Assembly (NCBI GenBank): GCA_963580285.1
Contig: OY757023.1
Span: forward strand, 132,030,027-132,094,026
DNA length: 64,000 nucleotides
Origin: Lucinisca nassula
Taxonomy: Eukaryota; Mollusca; Bivalvia; Lucinida; Lucinidae
Direction: 5' to 3'
Shown here: positions 9,608 to 20,790 of the stretch, piece by piece
Layout: every line of letters begins with the position of its first letter
Numbering within the stretch: the first letter of the stretch is position 1
Program-made: the position numbers and the translations under genes
Notes under the pieces: generated by a model
Told to the model about the DNA's origin: nothing
Database searches by the model: none
What the model saw: only the letters and a program-made list of their open reading frames with translations

Positions 9608-9960
9608 CCGGTCCGCTCGGGTAGAAGTCCACTGCTCTTACCCCTGAGCCAAAGAGTCGACTCCCTGACGCAGTTGTCAGAGAGTGGTTATAAACCTAGA
9701 ATCTATGCATATGGATCTACCAAGGTAGATAATGGAAGGGAGGTAACAATGGTCACAGTTACTGAACGGAGGCAGGGGATTATGGCCATTCCACAGGCTG
9801 CTTTTTTTTTTTTTTTTTTTTCATTAAATTTCTTTCCTATTGTTCCTTTTTATTTTAGTCCCAAAATAGTGATGAAAAACTGTAAAGAAATGGTAATTTT
9901 TCCCCGCTCGCTTCACTCACTCAGACTCAAAATTCTTATCAACATTTTTTAGCAATCGTG
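9608..9960 (+). repeat. Fragment ending in GGCAGGGGATTATGGCC plus a T tract
   Basis: The end motif GGCAGGGGATTATGGCCATTCC (9769-9790) recurs near 27030 and, more diverged, near 18015, each time as the right end of a tandem-unit repeat with AAGGTCA words. Here it is followed by about 21 T (from 9800). The rest is unassigned AT-rich DNA. Confidence 0.4.
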
Positions 9961-10079
9961 ACGTAAAAGACATCTTTTTTTTTCAGCAGAATTAAGTGTT
10001 AGTGTGAGTGTCGAAGAACCTTTTTAACCTATATTTTTTATCGAACAATCTGTTATTAGCCATTATTTTCTGTAAGACA

Positions 10080-11180
10080 AACCTATATAAAAACCTATAT
10101 TTCCAAAGTGGGCCACTAGGAGGCTTGAAAGTCAATTTTATAGATTTTGATACCAAACATTACAGAAGTAATAATTAATGGAATATGTAAAACATATGGA
10201 ACAGATTTTGGCTCAGACCCCTGGGTCATGCCCAAGGGTTCAGACTTTTGGGGTTGCAGAGCCAAAATGTTTTCCAAATATAGTCATGTGGTATATCAAA
10301 TTCAAGGGTATGATTAGTGGAATACAGTGCAAGTAAAATTTTGACCCTAGGGTCAGATTGGGGCCCAGGTTTGGGGATGGGGTCAAAAGGTCAAATTTTA
10401 ATTTTCTTGGAACATAATCATGTGACATTTCAAATTGAAGGGGATGATTAGTAGAATATAATACAAGTTAAATTTTGGGGCCTTGGTTTTTGGTACTTAG
10501 CCTGTGAGTGGAAAGCATGGGGATTTGCAATGGCGTTCCAATTTAACCACATTCTAGTTTTCTTTAAAAATAGCTCCTTATGGTGGAAACATTCATATGT
10601 GGTGAAATATTTCTAAAATAATGTGTTGTTGCATGGGCTGTTTGGGCTAGTATAGTAAGAATTTCAATATGACCTCCCAGACAGGTTGGGGCCCCGACTT
10701 GCCTGAGGGTAAAACTTCATTTTCTTCAAATATAGTCATGTTTCATATCAAATCAAAGTATTAATGGAGAGTAAAAGCTATGGCGGAAAAAATGCAGGCG
10801 GGGGGGGGAATGCCCGGGGTCATGATAAGTCAAAAAGTAGGGTTTTAGGTCATATTGTCAAACAACTCATCCAAGGCTAGGTATTTGTGCTAGAATCTTA
10901 TAAAATCTTGAAACCTTCCCAGAATGAGGGCTGGAGGAACATAATTTTTCAGAATTCTGATGTGACTTCCTTTGGTGGGGGGGGGGGGGGGGTGCAGTGG
11001 GGTGAGCCCCATGGGTCAAAATTACTTTTTGCACAAACATAGTATTATTATTATTTATGCAAAGGTAATGGAGAGTGGAATACAGTGGTGCAAAACTTTG
11101 CTGGGAGGCATGTATTTGGGTTACCCAAGGTAAAAAATTTTGAGTCCTTTTATTACATGACATGATTTCCACAGCACAGG
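10080..11180 (+). repeat. Diverged tandem units with ATAGTCATGTG..ATTTCAAATT
   Basis: At least four related blocks (about 10280, 10415, 10730, 11035) share TAGTCATGTG, TTTCAAATTGAAGG, GGAATACAGTGCAAG and a following remark such as TTTTGACCCTAGGGTC. Each is preceded by G-rich text such as GGGGCCCAGG. Long G runs occur at 10800-10808 and 10977-10992. No coding sequence. Confidence 0.5.
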
Positions 11181-11336
11181 GATATCAACTTGCTCTAGTT
11201 TAATAAATTCAATGGAACATATTCATGATCTTCTATTTATTATTTTAAATATTTACAGATGAAGACTACAGCTTAGAAGAAGAAATCCCTGAAAGAAAAA
11301 AAAACAACTGGTAAAAAATTTAATCATTTTTGTTGC

Positions 11337-11755
11337 GCCTGCATGGCGCGATATAGGTGTCAAATTTTCCGTCCGTCAACATTTGCGACCACCCTAACTT
11401 CCACCCTGATGTAAGAGTCCATTTCTTGAGAACTATTAGAGCTTCCTTAATTATATTTGGTACAAGCTTGCATCTAGGAACTGCGACTTCAACAGAAGCA
11501 TCCGTATCTGACTTTGACCTATATTTTATTGTTCACTGACTTTGTAAATTATTGCGACCACCCTAACTTTCACCCTAATGTAAAAGTCCATTTCTTGAGA
11601 ATTATTAGAGCTTCATTAATTATACTTGGTACAAGCTTGAATCTAGGAACTGCAACTTCAACGCAAGTAACCATATCTGACCTTGACCCATATTTCATGG
11701 TTCAGTGACTTTGCGCCCCAACAGGCGTGACATAGCCTTCGGCGGAATTCTTGTT
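11337..11755 (+). repeat. Hairpin-headed repeat with two 170-bp internal units
   Basis: Begins TTGCGCCTGCATGGCGCGATA, a short GCGCC/GGCGC hairpin, and ends GGCGGAATTCTTGTTT. Between them the block GCGACCACCCTAACTT...TTTGACCTATATT is present twice (about 11386-11540 and 11557-11710). The CTTGTTT terminus is shared with other families in this window. Confidence 0.6.
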
Positions 11756-11759
11756 TAAT

Positions 11760-12000
11760 CTGTATTTGGGAAAAGTAACATTTCTCACGTTTCTTGTAGA
11801 AAAAACAGATTGTCAAGTATGTTTTAATAGTCATTTTAATTTTTCCAATAGAATTTTTACATTTTTGTCACCGCCATTGGCATGATGTCCGGAGTATATT
11901 TTTTCAGTTTTTCACTTATGCTTTCAACCTAATTCAGAATAAATAAGCTGGTCATCTACAAACTGGTATTCAGAGTGTGTATACTCGTAAAATGTCAAGG
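11760..12000 (+). repeat. Fragment of the 210-bp satellite
   Basis: Contains the marker CAGAATAAATAAGCTGGTC (about 11936) followed by AAACTGGTATTCAG and ATACTCGTAAAATGTCAAGG. The array stops abruptly at 12000, where a GGGGGCATATAG element begins, and resumes at 13541. Confidence 0.6.
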
Positions 12001-12039
12001 TCCGGGGGCATATAGTTTTTAGGTTTGCCGTACATGTAA

Positions 12040-12420
12040 GGCTGCCACGATTAATCAGATAATCGATTAATTGATTGATAAATTCCAGAAATATTATTAT
12101 TGATACTGATTTTCCGTAATCAATTATTTTCTTCGTAGAATTTACCAGCTAAAGATGTTTCTTAAATAGCTGGATGAGTGGCAAACAGTGCAGGCCCTGA
12201 TGAGACGCCGCATTCTCATCAGGGTCTACACTGTTTGCTCTGGCCTGTCTGTGCAAAACACTAGAGTGAATTACAACATGTATATGATAAGAGTCATGTG
12301 CAGACAGAAAGCGGGACAGGTAAAATTATGACCAAATCTCCAGTGATTACTAATCGATTATTTATCGCAATGGCAAAACTGATAAGCGATTATCATTTCA
12401 GCAACGATTAGCCAGCCCTA
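12040..12420. mobile_element. hAT-like MITE
   Basis: Left end AAGGCTGCCACGATTAATC and right end CAACGATTAGCCAGCCCTA (inverse TAGGGCTGGCTAATCG) fit the TAGGGCTG terminal repeats common in short hAT derivatives. ATCGATTA words fill the flanks. The interior holds a strong 58-bp palindrome. No transposase. A clean 8-bp target duplication could not be made out. Confidence 0.6.
12181..12238. repeat. 58-bp near-perfect palindrome
   Basis: GCAAACAGTG..CCCTGATGAGA pairs with TCTCATCAGGG..CACTGTTTGC around a CGCCGCAT centre. The related words TCTGGGTCTGTCTGTTTGC near 17370 and ATCTGGGCCTGCACTGTTTGC near 37790 suggest a widely scattered palindromic repeat. Confidence 0.75.
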
Positions 12421-12421
12421 G

Positions 12422-12520
12422 GTACGTTGGTACGAATGTACGTCCGTCTGCACGAATGTGTGTACGTACGTTTGTATGAATGTACGTCCGTCTGCACGAA
12501 TGTGTGTATGTACGTAATTG
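12422..12520 (+). repeat. GTACG-rich minisatellite, two 50-bp units
   Basis: GAATGTACGTCCGTCTGCACG occurs twice about 46 bp apart, each followed by AATGTGTGTA and TACGT words. It sits between the MITE and the first 128-bp unit. Confidence 0.7.
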
Positions 12521-12524
12521 ACCT

Positions 12525-13440
12525 CAAAATATATATAGGTCAGTGTGACCTATATTTCATGCTAGAGTGACTTTGCCTTATATCTTGAATACTATTTGAT
12601 GGAGAAATGTCATGCCTGGTTTATTAGCTCCTTGTGACCCAATGATTGATTCAAAAATATAATTACATGTATATTGGTCATTGTGACCTATATTTCATGG
12701 ATGAGTGATTTTGCCTCATATCTTGAATACTATTTGATGGAAAAATGTCAATCCCGGCTTATTAGTTCCATGTGATCCAATGATTGACCTCAAAATATAC
12801 CTAGGTCATTGTGACCATATTTCATGGTTCAGTGATTTTGCCTAATATCTTGAATACTATTTGATGGAGAAATGTCATGCCATAGATTATTAGTCCCATG
12901 TGACCTGCTGATCAACCTCAAAAGATATCTAGGTCAGTGTGACCTATATTTCATGGTTCAATGACTTTGCCTTTTATTTTGAAAACTATTTGATGGAGAA
13001 ATGTCATGCCTGTGTTATTAGTTCCATTTACCCCGCTGATCAACCTCCAAATATATCTAGTTTGGTGTGCTTCAGTGATTTTGTCCATTATCTTGAATAT
13101 TATTTTATGGAGAAATTTCATACCATCTGACCCACTGATTGATCTCGACAAAATATATCTAGGTCAGTGTGACCTATACTGCATGGTTTAGGGAGTTTGC
13201 CTGTAATCTTGAATACTATTTGATGGAGGAATGTCATGTCTGGGATAATACTTGAATGCATCCAGATGATTGACCTCAAAATATATCAAGGTAGGTGTGA
13301 CCTGTATTTTATGGGTCAGTGACTTTGCCTGAAATCTTGAATAATATTTGATGGAGAAACTTCATGTCTGAAGTATCAATTCAATATGACTTGATGAATG
13401 CAACAAAGATATATCTAGTTTAGTTTGACACTATTCCAGG
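12525..13440 (+). repeat. 128-bp tandem array 1, about seven units
   Basis: Each unit runs TGACCTCAAAATATATCTAGG-TCAnnnTGACCTATATTTCATGG, TTCAGTGATTTTGCC, TATCTTGAATACTATTTGATGG and AGAAATGTCAT. Perfect GGTCAnnnTGACC palindromes occur at about 12538, 12675, 12806, 12932 and 13161. Two units carry mutated versions. Confidence 0.85.
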
Positions 13441-13540
13441 TGCGTTATACTGTTCAGTGACGGCTGTTGCTGCAACATAAGTTTTCAGCGTGAGTTTGGC
13501 CCCTGTGCGGGGGCATCTGTGTCATACTGACACATGTCTA

Positions 13541-14180
13541 CTTTATATATTATCCTACAGCATTTAGAAGCAGATAGATACAGAATATGGATTTATTGCA
13601 TTTACAGGGTAAAATGTCATTATTAATATAATGCTTAGCAGAAAATAAAATATATACAAAAAGTCTACCTAATGCAGAATAAATAAGCTGGTCGCCTTAA
13701 GACTATCAGAGTATATACTCGTAAAATTTCAAGGGGTCCATCATTTTTGTATATTTTATCCCACATCATTGAGAAGAAAACAGAACACTGATTTAATGCA
13801 TTTTAGGCAAACAAATACATTATAGACATGATAGATTTGATGCATAGTAGAAAATAAAATATATACGAAAAGTCCACCTAATGCAGAAGAAATAAGCTGG
13901 TCGCCTTAAGACTGGTATTCGGAGTATATATACTTGTAGAAATAACTTTATTTTTTTTATATTTATTATAAGGGGCCTAACATTTTTGTAAATTTTATCC
14001 TACAGAATTTAGCCGAAAACAGATACAAAATATTACACTGATTTAATGTATTTTAGCATATAAATATATTCTTTGTACATGTTGTACAATGTATGTTGCA
14101 TGTAGCAAAAAATGTATATACAATAAAGTCCACCTAATGCAGAATAAATAATCTGGTCGCCTAAAGACTGGTATTCGAAG
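13541..14180 (+). repeat. 210-bp satellite, three to four diverged units
   Basis: Markers AATGCAGAA(T/G)AAATAAGCTGGTCGCC recur at about 13673, 13880 and 14139, each followed by AAGACTGGTATTCG and TTTTGTATATTTTATCC. This is the continuation of the block interrupted at 12000 and the same family as 30080-31575. Confidence 0.75.
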
Positions 14181-14870
14181 ATATATTTTTTAATGTTTGT
14201 TCATTGTGGAAGTTTGAAGCCCTACACTGAGATTTGCACAATGTGAGAGCCCTTCAGAATATCTTACTTGGACTCAAGCTCAAGGTCACATTTGATAGTC
14301 ACCAGTTCTTTTTATGTATGGGGGTTTAACGGCCAGTGTTAACTAAAAGTTTGAGCCAATTATCTATCCACACTTTACCTTGGCAATTTTATCCGTAAGC
14401 AATTGACCAGAACAGTGCACATTCTTACACCAGAATTGACAAATGCCCTTCTTGAATCAGCTGATGGGAGAAATGACTGTAGAAAAGATTTCATGATCAA
14501 TATCCACGAAAGAATGTTCCTGACTGCGGAAGGAATCAACCTACATCTTCCTGATAACCAGTCAGAGGTGGCTTTGGCTGAGCTATTCTTTGAATTTTGT
14601 GTTTGTTCCATATCTCCACCCCTTAAAGGATTTTCATCAAACTTGGTCAGTTATCCCCCTCAGAAAGTTCATGTCCAAAGCTAGGTTGGTAAAAAAGCTG
14701 AAAATACACATATAGTTTCATGGACAGTGGGAAATACAGGGAAATCCCGGTAAATACTGAGAAATACTGGAAAATGGACATTAATGTAGGTGGGGCCAAT
14801 TGAGACTGCTTAATATACCCTGCCTGCCTAGGTATATGTATTGTAAAGTAAAATCATTTCATACAGGGCT
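14181..14870 (+). repeat. Fragment of the CAAGGTCACA tandem repeat, split by a SINE
   Basis: GACTCAAGCTCAAGGTCACATTTG..CACCAGTTCTTT (14270-14310) resumes after the SINE as TTCTTTGAATTTTGTG..TTGGTCAGTTATCCCCCTCAG (14585-14680), matching the units at 17450-18060. From about 14690 to 14870 only low-information sequence is seen. Confidence 0.55.
14313..14587 (-). mobile_element. tRNA-headed SINE, complete
   Basis: Reads right to left: a tRNA-like head with AATAGCTCAGCC (A box) and GTAGGTTGATTCC (degraded B box), a body containing AGAAGGGCATTTGTCA and GAATGTGCACTGT, then the tail GGCCGTTAAACCCCCATAC. The flanks TTCTTT (left, about 14306) and TTCTTT (right, about 14587) form a target duplication within the surrounding repeat unit. 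It supplies the uninterrupted comparison for the broken copy at 22100-25118. Confidence 0.65.
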
Positions 14871-14871
14871 T

Positions 14872-16592
14872 GCATTTTACCTTACCTTTACGAAGTACAA
14901 GGAGAAGTATTGTAGTCACCACGGTCGTCCGCGTTTGCGTTAGCGTGTGCGTGTGCGTTCCCGTCACACTGCGTTAAAGTTTTTCTAATGCTTATATCTA
15001 AATAGCCATGCATCACAGAGTACTCATATTTGGAACTTTAGTACCTGGGAGGGTCTTCTAATGTTCCAAGAGAGCAAACCCCTGGATCCATGCCCCGAGG
15101 TGGGGCTAGGGGTCAGAATCTAGAACACCTTTATAAAACTGTGTTAAAGTTTTTGAAATGCTTATATCTCAACAGTCACTCATCACAAAGCATTCATATT
15201 TACAACTTGGGTACTTGGGAATGTCTTCTGAGAATATGCGGGATTGTCTTCTGAGATTCCAAAAGAACACACCCCTGGGTTCACGAATGGGGGGGGGGGG
15301 TGGGGCTAAAGGTCAAAATCTAGGACACCTAAGTTATTCGTTAAATACATTATCATTATGCTAACAAGTTACAAACGGAATTTGTTATACATCAGCCAAC
15401 TTTGTGACGTTGGTTTAAGTGTAAAAGGGTGAAGGTCATGGTGACCTACATTTTACAGTCCAGTGATTTTGCCTTATATCTTGAATACTATTTGATGGAG
15501 AAATGTTATACCTGGGATATTGGTTCCATGTGACCCCATGATTGACCTCGAAATATATCTAGGTCAATGTGACCTATAGTTCATGATTCTGTGATTTTGC
15601 CTTATATATTGAATACTATTTGATGGAGAAATGTTAAACCTGGATTATTACTTCCATGTGACCCAGTGATTCACCTGAAAATATGTCTAGGTCAGTGTGA
15701 CCTATATTTCATCGTTCAGTGATTTTGCTTATATCTTGAATACTATTTGATGGAGAAATGCTATACCTGGATAATTACTTCCATGTGCCCCAAGGATTTA
15801 CCTCAAAATCTATCTAGGTCAATGTGACCTATATTTCATCGTTCAGTGATTTTGCCTTATATATGTTGAATACTATTTGATGGAGAAATGTCATACCTGG
15901 GATATTAGTTCCATGTGACCCCATGTTTGACCTCAAAATATATCTAGGTAAGTGTGACCTATGGTTCAGTGATTTTGCCTTATATCTTGAATACTGTTTG
16001 ATGGAGAAACATCATACCTTGGTTATTAGTTCCATGTGACACAGTGATTGACCTCAAATAAATCTAGGTCATTGTGACCTATATTTAATGGTTCACTGAT
16101 TTTGCCTTATATGTTGCATACTATTTGATGGACAAACATCATACATGTACCTTGGTTATTAGCTCCATGTCAGTGTGACCTATATTGGTTATTAGCTCCA
16201 TGTCAGTGTGACCTATATTTCTCCCCCATCCCGAAAATGTAGGTCATTGTGACCGATATTTCATGGTTCAGTGTTTTTGCATTATATCTGGAATAATTTC
16301 ATGGAATAATGTCATACCCAGATTGTTAGTTTCACGTCACCCAATGATTGACCCTGAAATATATATAGGTCAGTGTGACCTATATTTCAGGGTTCAGTGA
16401 CTTTGCTTTAGATCTTGAAAACTATTTGATGAAAAATCTACATACCTGATTATTTGTTCCATGTAACCTGATGATTGACCTCAAAATATTTGTAGGTCAG
16501 TGCGACCTATATTTCAATGTTCAGTGATTTTACCTTATATCTTGAACTGCGAAGCAGGCGAGCTACGCTGACATGCGACAGCTCTTGTAGAG
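14872..16592 (+). mobile_element. AGCTCGCC-type element, copy 1, with 128-bp array
   Basis: Starts near TACGAAGTACAAGGAGAAGTATTG, a degraded form of the head of copy 2 at 23012, passes through two 190-bp units (GTTAAAGTTTTT..GCTTATATCT, about 14970 and 15140), then a 128-bp array, and ends GGCGAGCTACGCTGACATGCGACAGCTCTTGT. The AGCTCGCC near the left end in copy 2 and GGCGAGCT near the right end form a short subterminal inverted repeat. No coding sequence. Confidence 0.7.
15430..16560 (+). repeat. 128-bp tandem array 2, about nine units
   Basis: Same unit as 12525-13440. Perfect GGTCAnnnTGACC palindromes at about 15436, 15560, 15691, 15817, 16067, 16241 and 16367. Near 16165-16220 a 35-bp partial duplication (TATTAGCTCCATGTCAGTGTG) shortens the spacing. 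Confidence 0.88.
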
Positions 16593-17204
16593 TCTACATG
16601 CACTTGGTCATGCAGGTCGAATGAAATGTTTTAGGATTTTCCAGACCTTCTGATAATGAATTGTTTGAAAGATTAATAATCTGTTACCTTCATAATTTTA
16701 TATTTGAAGTAATCAAGTATGTATTGAATTTGTTTTCAAAAGATACTGAAATACTAGTTTTCAGACATCAGCTACTGGTATTTGACTTGACTTGTAAATA
16801 AAAATACTTGAGAGAGTACCTGCAGGTTAAGAAATGTATGCCCATTGTATTTTGTTCTTTTAATACCTGTCTTAAACAAAACAAATTTTCACACCGTTCA
16901 AAAGTAGGAGTAACTACTTGACAAACTTGCAAACAAACTTTTTTTTAAAGTACACATAAAAAAGTTCGGACAACCACAAAAGTTGTTGTAATTCTCCAAA
17001 CAAATTTAACAATGTGTTTTATCATTTCACAAAAGCATAAAAAAAAAAAAACAAAAAAAAAAAAAAACAAAAAAAAAACACAAAGTTCAAGAAAACATGC
17101 CTATACAAATGTAATGAACATTTTACAACCAAAAAATGAAAATTTTCTGATTAAAAATTCCAATATTGTAGTATGTCTGCTGAAATTATAGATCATTCAG
17201 TGAG
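16593..17204. other. No gene seen
   Basis: AT-rich unique-looking sequence with an A-rich tract (17038-17085, interrupted by single C). No recognisable repeat termini or coding frame. Confidence 0.4.
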
Positions 17205-17325
17205 GCAGTTCTATTGAGCACCCACAATCTATATTTTTAGCAGAGATACGGAAAATAGTGTATATCCCTCTTAAACCCCATCTTTATTATATAAAAGTGG
17301 TGTTGGAGGGGTCAAAATCATGTGC
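17205..17325 (+). repeat. Foldback-family half copy
   Basis: TGAGCACCCACAATCTATAT, AGCAGAGATACGGAAAATAGTG, then TTAAACCCCATCTTT..AAAAGTGGTGTTGGAGGGG, the two linked segments that define the foldback family described at 37975-39020. The GAGGCGG palindromic centre is missing. Confidence 0.55.
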
Positions 17326-17339
17326 ATATGTTTTTGTGA

Positions 17340-18060
17340 TGCATTTACAGACTGATGGAGCAGTCTGATCTGGGTCTGTCTGTTTGCTCAGGCCTGTCCA
17401 TCTTAATTTTAGGATCATTATCTATTGCATATGAGTGATTTTAAATAGCATTCCTGCCACTGGTATTTACCTACCAACCTTGGTGCAAAGCCCATAAATG
17501 AATCAGGCTGACTCTAGGTCAAGGTCACATTTGAAGATCACGGCTTTGAATTTTGTGTCCATTCCTTATATCTCATTTACCCTAAAATGATTTTCATTTT
17601 CTTTGGTCAATTATCCCCCTCAGACAGCTGATGTGCATAAAGCATACATGAATCATGCTGACACAAGGTCAAGATCACATTTAAAGGTCACGAGTTTGAA
17701 ACTTTGACTTTTATGCCTATTTATTTACCCCTGGCAGGATTTTTAATAAACATTGGTAAAATATCCTCCTCAGTGAGCTGATGTGCAGAACCCATAAATA
17801 AAACATGCCAACTCAAGGGCAAGGTCACAGGTGAAGTTTTTCAACTTTGAATTTTATGTCTATTCCATACCTCCTTTACCCCTGGATGGATTTTCCTTTG
17901 AACTTTTAAGAAATAATTCCCCTCTGAGCTGGCGTGCAGAACCCATAGATAAACCATGCGGACGCAGGGTCAAGGTCACAGGTAAAGGTCACAAGGTTGA
18001 ACCTTGATTTTAATGGTGGGGGGATTGGGCTGTCCTTCAGACTGCTCCTTGTTGCAAAAT
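17340..18060 (+). repeat. Tandem units with CAAGGTCACA and TACCCCTGGATGG
   Basis: About four units of 130-150 bp. Each contains TCAAGGTCACA, GTTTGAA..TTTTATG..TATTCC, and ATTATCCCCCTCAG..CTGATGTGCA. The block ends GGGGGGATTGGGCTGTCCTTCAGACTGC, related to the ends near 9775 and 27035. The start includes a TCTGATCTGGGTCTG palindrome fragment. Confidence 0.6.
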
Positions 18061-18354
18061 TAAAACAATTTTTGCTTGATAACTTAGATTATGTTTGTGG
18101 CCCAACTTTGATGAAACTTTTACTACACAATGTCATGGTCTCTTAGATAAGGAAGGTGTAATACTAGCAGAATAAATACCAAGTGCCCATAACACCCATT
18201 GATGATAGGTTTCAAATTTCAGTTCAATGATTTATTAATCACATACAGTAGATGGTTGCGTTTACATTTACACCCCTTTTAACAGTTTTGTCAGTCCTAT
18301 CAAAGTCATGTGTGGCTGATAATGAAACACATGTGCATTGTAACCCCAGATTTT

Positions 18355-19275
18355 TATGCCCCCGGAATCGAAGATTCAGGGGGGCATATAGTTTTTGGTC
18401 TGTCCGTCTGTTTGTACGTTAATCCGTTTGTCCGTTAATCCGTTTGTCCGTTTGTCTGTTTGTCCGTCTGCAAAAACTTTAACATTGGGCATAACTTTTG
18501 AATGGTAAATGATAGAGCCTTTATATTTCACATGTGCATTCCTTGTCACAAGACCTTTCAAGAGGTACCATAAATTTTGACCTCGTGACCTTGACCTTGA
18601 CATTTGACCTACTTTTGACCTCCTTTTTAAAAACTTTAACATTGGCCATAACTTTTGATTGGTAAGTGATAGAGCTTTCATATTTCACATGTGGATTCCT
18701 TGTCACAAGACCTTTCAATTGGCACTATAATTTCTGACCTCATGACCTTGACCTTGGCATTTGACCTACTTTTTAAAAACTTTAACATTGGCCGTATCTT
18801 TTGATTGGTAATTGGTAGGGCTTTCATATTTCACATGTGCATTCCTTGTCACAAGACCTTTCTAATGGTACCGTAATTTTTGACCTCATGACCTTGACCT
18901 TGACATTTGACCTACTTTTTAAAAACTTTAACATTGGCCATAACTTTTGATTGGTAAATGGTAGGGCTTCCATATTTCACATGTGCATTCCTTGTCACAA
19001 GCCCTTTCTAGTGGTACCATAATTTTTGACCTTGTGACCTTGACCTTGATGTTTGACCTACTTTTTAAAAACTTTAATATAAAGTCCATAACTTTCGATT
19101 GGTAAGTGATAGAGCTTTCATATTTCACATGTGTATTCTTTTTCGCAACACCTTTCCATTGGTACCATAATTTTTGACCTTGATACCTTGTGGCCTTGAC
19201 CATGACATACTTTAGTGATGGGGCTTTCATATTGCACAGGCGCTGTCCTGGGGCATCGATGTTTCACAAACACAT
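18355..19275 (+). mobile_element. GGGGGCAT-type element with 146-bp units
   Basis: Starts TTATGCCCCCGGAATCG..GATTCAGGGGGGCATATAG, a clear hairpin, followed by a (GTCCGTTT)n-like stretch. Five units beginning AAAAACTTTAACATTGG at about 18472, 18629, 18775, 18921 and 19077 follow. Each contains TATTTCACATGTGCATTCC and TGACCTTGACCTTGACATTTGACC, i.e. AGGTCA half-sites in direct repeat. Ends CTGGGGCATCGATGTTTCACAAACACATCTTGTTT. Frames in it are products of the repeat, not genes. Confidence 0.75.
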
Positions 19276-20468
19276 CTTGTTTCCTCTATTACACATCTTC
19301 ATGGGGCATCCTTTGGTGTCTCTGATTCTCTTGTTTGATATTTGTTTTCTTTTTACAGTTTGATGGTCAGTTGTTGACACAATTCTAATCAGAAGACACT
19401 GGAGACAAATGAGAAAAGCAAAGGCTTCTTACCAGGCAAGTCTCTGCTGAACATGAAACATATTTATTTGGGTTTCCTATCCTTTTTTAACTCTCAGGAA
19501 ATTTCGTCCCGGTAAGCTTTTCTACTACCCCAGGCATCGACGTCCACAAATGTTAAAGTTTTTGCGTTAAAGTTTTTTTAGAAGCTCATCTCGTTTTTAT
19601 GACTACACGGATTAAGTTCATATTTAGTATGATGATATTTTCTGTTATCGACTTCTTTCCCTGGTCATGTTGTGGGGAGGATTTGGGATTTGATTGTATC
19701 AGTTCCTGATCATTACTATTTTTAATTTTTACACATTGGTTTATCACCTGAGGGGTTCAGCAAAAAATGGGAACTGTAAAATAAAAATGTAGGCAGTGAT
19801 CAGGTATCAAAACATTTGTCAAACAACTCTGATCAGAGTCATCAAAGGGAAAGAAACATGAACATGGAGTAACTAAACACTGTTGAAATCTGATCACAAG
19901 CGGGCAGCAGAACGAGTTACTTTCCCACAGAATGGCTACGGTAAAAGGCTATCCAAACTAAAAGGATATAAGCAATACATAAATGCAACATAAATAATCC
20001 AGGATAGAAGAACAGCCTTAGAATGGTCAGCAAAATGTATTTCACTGTGTGTTTTAATTTGTTTATATATGGCCATGATTCTCATCCTTGATTCTGTCAT
20101 GGTCTAAACAAACACATGGTTCAGTCTGCATGAAGTTTGCTAACTCAACAGTGCTATATCGGAGAACAAATATCAGTCAACTACAGAGATGAAACAACAA
20201 TAAGGACTTGACAGCATGAAATAACATAAATGCTGGAGCCAAAGAAAACTGTTAGAATCTCGTAAGCCTGATCAGAGAAAGTAATTTTTGCTTACTATCT
20301 TTTGAAGCTGGGGCCCTTTGAACATTGAAAATAATCATTGAAATTTATTCGCGGAAAGAACAATGCACCTTCACTTTGAATTCCTTTCTTACAATCTTAT
20401 AGTACTTGTTTGTAAGATGTAAGTGTAATGGCGGGGCATTTCTTACATTGTTACTCTTGTTTTTGTAG
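19276..20468. other. No firm gene; contains diverged T tails
   Basis: A polypyrimidine stretch and AG at 19346-19358 and a GC-type donor-like site at 19436 bound a possible 65-base exon, but it cannot be connected to another exon. The rest is covered by the old T fragments at 19640-20285 and unassigned sequence. Confidence 0.3.
19640..20285. repeat. Two diverged T tails, head-on
   Basis: 19640-19745 reads like the end of a T tail on the plus strand (TTCTTTCCCTGG..TTGATTGTATCAGTTCCTGATC). 19782-20285 is an older minus-strand T (CATCAAAGGGAAAGAAACATG, ACTTTCCCACAGAATGGC, GCTGGAGCCAAAGAAAAC). These are the most eroded copies in the window. Confidence 0.55.
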
Positions 20469-20628
20469 GTCACAAGATTTCATGAGTTCCAATGAATTTC
20501 TGCCATTGAAAGACCTGAATGTGAGAGGAAAGGACTACAAGAAAATTTGTGTAAAATTGTTCAGAAAAGCCATAAGAGAGAAGCGAGATGCAAAGCCAGA
20601 AGAACTAACTATTGCTATGAAAAAGTAA
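20469..20628 (+). CDS. Candidate terminal exon of an unknown gene
   Basis: A pyrimidine-rich acceptor (TTACTCTTGTTTTTGTAG) precedes about 53 open codons ending in TAA at 20626-20628. The peptide is Lys/Arg-rich (NVRGKDYKKICVKLFRKAI, then EKRDAKPEELTIAMKK) with a protein-like composition. AATAAA lies about 40 bases after the stop. No domain is recognised and no compatible upstream exon was found, so this may be a remnant or chance. Confidence 0.28.
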
Positions 20629-20790
20629 AGGACAAGCAATTTCATATCCAGGCATTGGCTACAATGATAAAATAAAGGAGATGCAATTAAATATCCAGGC
20701 ATTGGCTAAAAGTAAAGTAGAAGCAATTTAATAGCCAGGCACTGGTTACAATGAAAAAGTAAAGGAGAAGAAACTTAATATCCTGGCAAT
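20621..20790 (+). repeat. Minisatellite, four units of about 45-50 bp
   Basis: AAGTAAAGGAGAAGCAATTT..ATATCCAGGCATTGGCTACAATGA-like units start at about 20621, 20671, 20712 and 20756. The first unit includes the stop codon of the candidate exon, so the repeat seems to have grown from the exon's end. Confidence 0.65.

Larger units (their letters stand above)
12001..13540 (+). mobile_element. GGGGGCAT-type element carrying a 128-bp tandem array
   Basis: Starts TCCGGGGGCATATAGTTTTT and ends GCGGGGGCATCTGTGTCATACTGACACATG, the same end pair as the element at 18355. It lies inside the 210-bp satellite. Its interior is almost entirely the 128-bp repeat, plus a nested hAT-like MITE and a short GTACG minisatellite. 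No coding sequence, hence non-autonomous. Confidence 0.6.

Noticed and set aside
12190..12230. CCTGATGAGA..TCTCATCAGG as a ribozyme or CRISPR-like repeat.
   Set aside because: It is a simple palindrome without the GAAA core, and nothing is regularly spaced as in a CRISPR array.
18376..19230. Several 65-101-codon frames on the minus strand.
   Set aside because: They are the same tandem 146-bp unit read as protein and have no independent support.
11259..19435. Two possible exons with good acceptors and donors (11259-11310, acidic peptide; 19371-19435, basic peptide with a GC donor).
   Set aside because: Their phases cannot be joined to each other or to the candidate exon at 20469 without a stop, and each is short. 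Chance is likely.
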